From Acetobacteraceae bacterium (lineage in GTDB: Bacteria; Pseudomonadota; Alphaproteobacteria; Acetobacterales; Acetobacteraceae): a stretch of DNA of 5,926 nucleotides. The stretch is taken from contig DAHWBL010000349.1 in NCBI GenBank assembly GCA_027323595.1, positions 1 to 5,926 of the forward strand, read 5' to 3'. A program made the position numbers and the translations under genes. Positions 5,361 to 5,926 of the stretch are shown in pieces (positions within the stretch are counted from its first letter, which is position 1; the number at the start of each line of letters is the position of its first letter). Under the pieces are notes generated by a model that had not been told where the DNA came from, made no database searches, and worked only from the letters and a program-made list of their open reading frames with translations.

Positions 5361-5770
5361 TGCTGCGGGTAATGCTGGACACCAACATCTGCATCCCCGT
5401 CCTGCGTGACCGCCCGGCCGCGCTGCGCCCACGTTTCAACGCCGAGGCCGCCGGCCTGTGCATCTCCGCGATCGTTCTGACCGAGCTTCTGCACGGCGCG
5501 CAGAAATCCGCCCGACCGATCGACAACCGCACCGAGGTCGAGCGCTTCGCCGCCCGGCTCGACGTGCTTGCCTTCGACGACGCCGCCGCCGCCCACGCCG
5601 CCGACATCCGTGCCAAACTCGAACAGCGCGGCATGCCGATCGGCGGCTATGATCTGCTCATCGCCGGCCACGCCCGCAGCCGGGGGCTGATCGTGGTGAC
5701 ATCGAACCTCGGCGAGTTCCGCCGCGTCGACGGGCTGCTGACCGAGGATTGGCTGGCCGAGACCGCCTAA
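5360..5770 (+). CDS. vapC: VapC toxin, PIN-domain ribonuclease
   Basis: Mg-dependent endoribonuclease that halts translation when freed from VapB; enteric relatives cut initiator tRNA in the anticodon stem-loop, but the target here is unknown. The 136-residue length is standard. The acidic metal site is complete: D7 in MLDTNICI, E42 in VLTELLHGA, D98 in IGGYDLLIAGHA, and the late motif VTSNLGEF (113-120) with N116 at the usual fourth position. It ends LLTEDW near the C-terminus, typical of the VagD/VapC group. The ATG at 5360 reuses the A of the vapB stop codon; AGGAG at 5341-5345 is 14 nt away, so initiation probably depends on ribosomes finishing vapB. Unlike the minus-strand PIN gene at 1205-1609, all catalytic residues are present. 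Confidence 0.94.
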   Translation: MLRVMLDTNICIPVLRDRPAALRPRFNAEAAGLCISAIVLTELLHGAQKSARPIDNRTEVERFAARLDVLAFDDAAAAHAADIRAKLEQRGMPIGGYDLLIAGHARSRGLIVVTSNLGEFRRVDGLLTEDWLAETA

Positions 5771-5773
5771 AAC

Positions 5774-5926
5774 TTACCCCGTCGACAGCCGCCGAAAGCC
5801 CGGTTCCACCGCCAGCTCCAGCTCCGCCGTCTCGATCTCGCGCACCACCGCCAGCATCGGCCCGCGCCGGCACGCCGCCAGGCAGTCCGCCACCGCCGCC
5901 GCCTCGCCGGCCAGCACCGCCTCCAC
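5774..5926 (-). CDS. Acylphosphatase, C-terminal part (start outside window)
   Basis: The minus strand is open from the window edge to a TAA at 5776-5774, giving 50 residues that begin VEAVLAGEAAAVADCLAACRRGP. This resembles the second half of acylphosphatases, where (R/T)VEAVxEG is followed by a helix and the conserved CRRGP/LRxGP turn, then a final beta strand (here VREIETAELELAVEPGFRRL). These small cytoplasmic enzymes of about 90 residues hydrolyse acyl phosphates. The catalytic Arg/Asn motifs (GxVQGVxFR and GWVRN) would lie to the right of the window and cannot be checked. The gene converges on vapC with 3 bp between stop codons. Confidence 0.72.
   Translation of the reverse strand: MEAVLAGEAAAVADCLAACRRGPMLAVVREIETAELELAVEPGFRRLSTG

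Noticed and set aside
1..5926. CRISPR arrays, insertion sequences, tRNA or rRNA genes
   Set aside because: No regularly spaced repeats beyond the two short pairs reported, no transposase-like frames or terminal inverted repeats, and no tRNA-like cloverleaf or rRNA stretches were recognised.

Overview
The window is GC-rich, compact bacterial chromosome. It most likely comes from an alphaproteobacterium. The order aroQ-accB-accC is typical of that class, and an OxlT-type oxalate/formate transporter would fit the Rhodospirillales/Acetobacteraceae, but the family is an inference and no rRNA or tRNA is present to confirm it. Two genes run off the edges: the oxlT-like gene on the left (C-terminus missing) and an acylphosphatase on the right (N-terminus missing).

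Layout. From 1 to 3954 everything reads on the minus strand. In order of transcription it is aroQ (type II 3-dehydroquinase), accB (biotin carboxyl carrier protein), accC (biotin carboxylase), a PIN-domain VapC-like toxin gene that lacks the start of its domain, and an OFA-family MFS transporter whose visible substrate-contact residues match OxlT. From 3955 strands diverge: a ~100 bp spacer carrying an 18 bp tandem duplication leads on the plus strand to thiS-thiG (sulfur carrier and thiazole synthase of thiamin synthesis). A short hairpin and a dyad follow, then a complete vapB-vapC toxin-antitoxin pair. The window closes with the 3' end of a minus-strand acylphosphatase that converges on vapC with only 3 bp between stop codons.

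How the genes work together. AccC carboxylates the biotin on AccB, the first half-reaction of acetyl-CoA carboxylase in fatty acid synthesis; aroQ is a shikimate-pathway gene that shares the transcript. ThiS carries sulfur on its Gly-Gly tail to ThiG. The ribosome-binding site of thiG is written in the codons for that tail, which should couple their translation. VapC is a PIN ribonuclease held in check by VapB. The vapB promoter is unusually clear (TTGACA, 17 bp, TACCCT) and predicts a transcript that begins at the vapB start codon. No clearly new multi-gene system is visible. The most interesting signals are the leaderless, operator-overlapped vapB promoter, the antitoxin-less truncated VapC with direct repeats in front of it, and the tandem duplication ahead of thiS.
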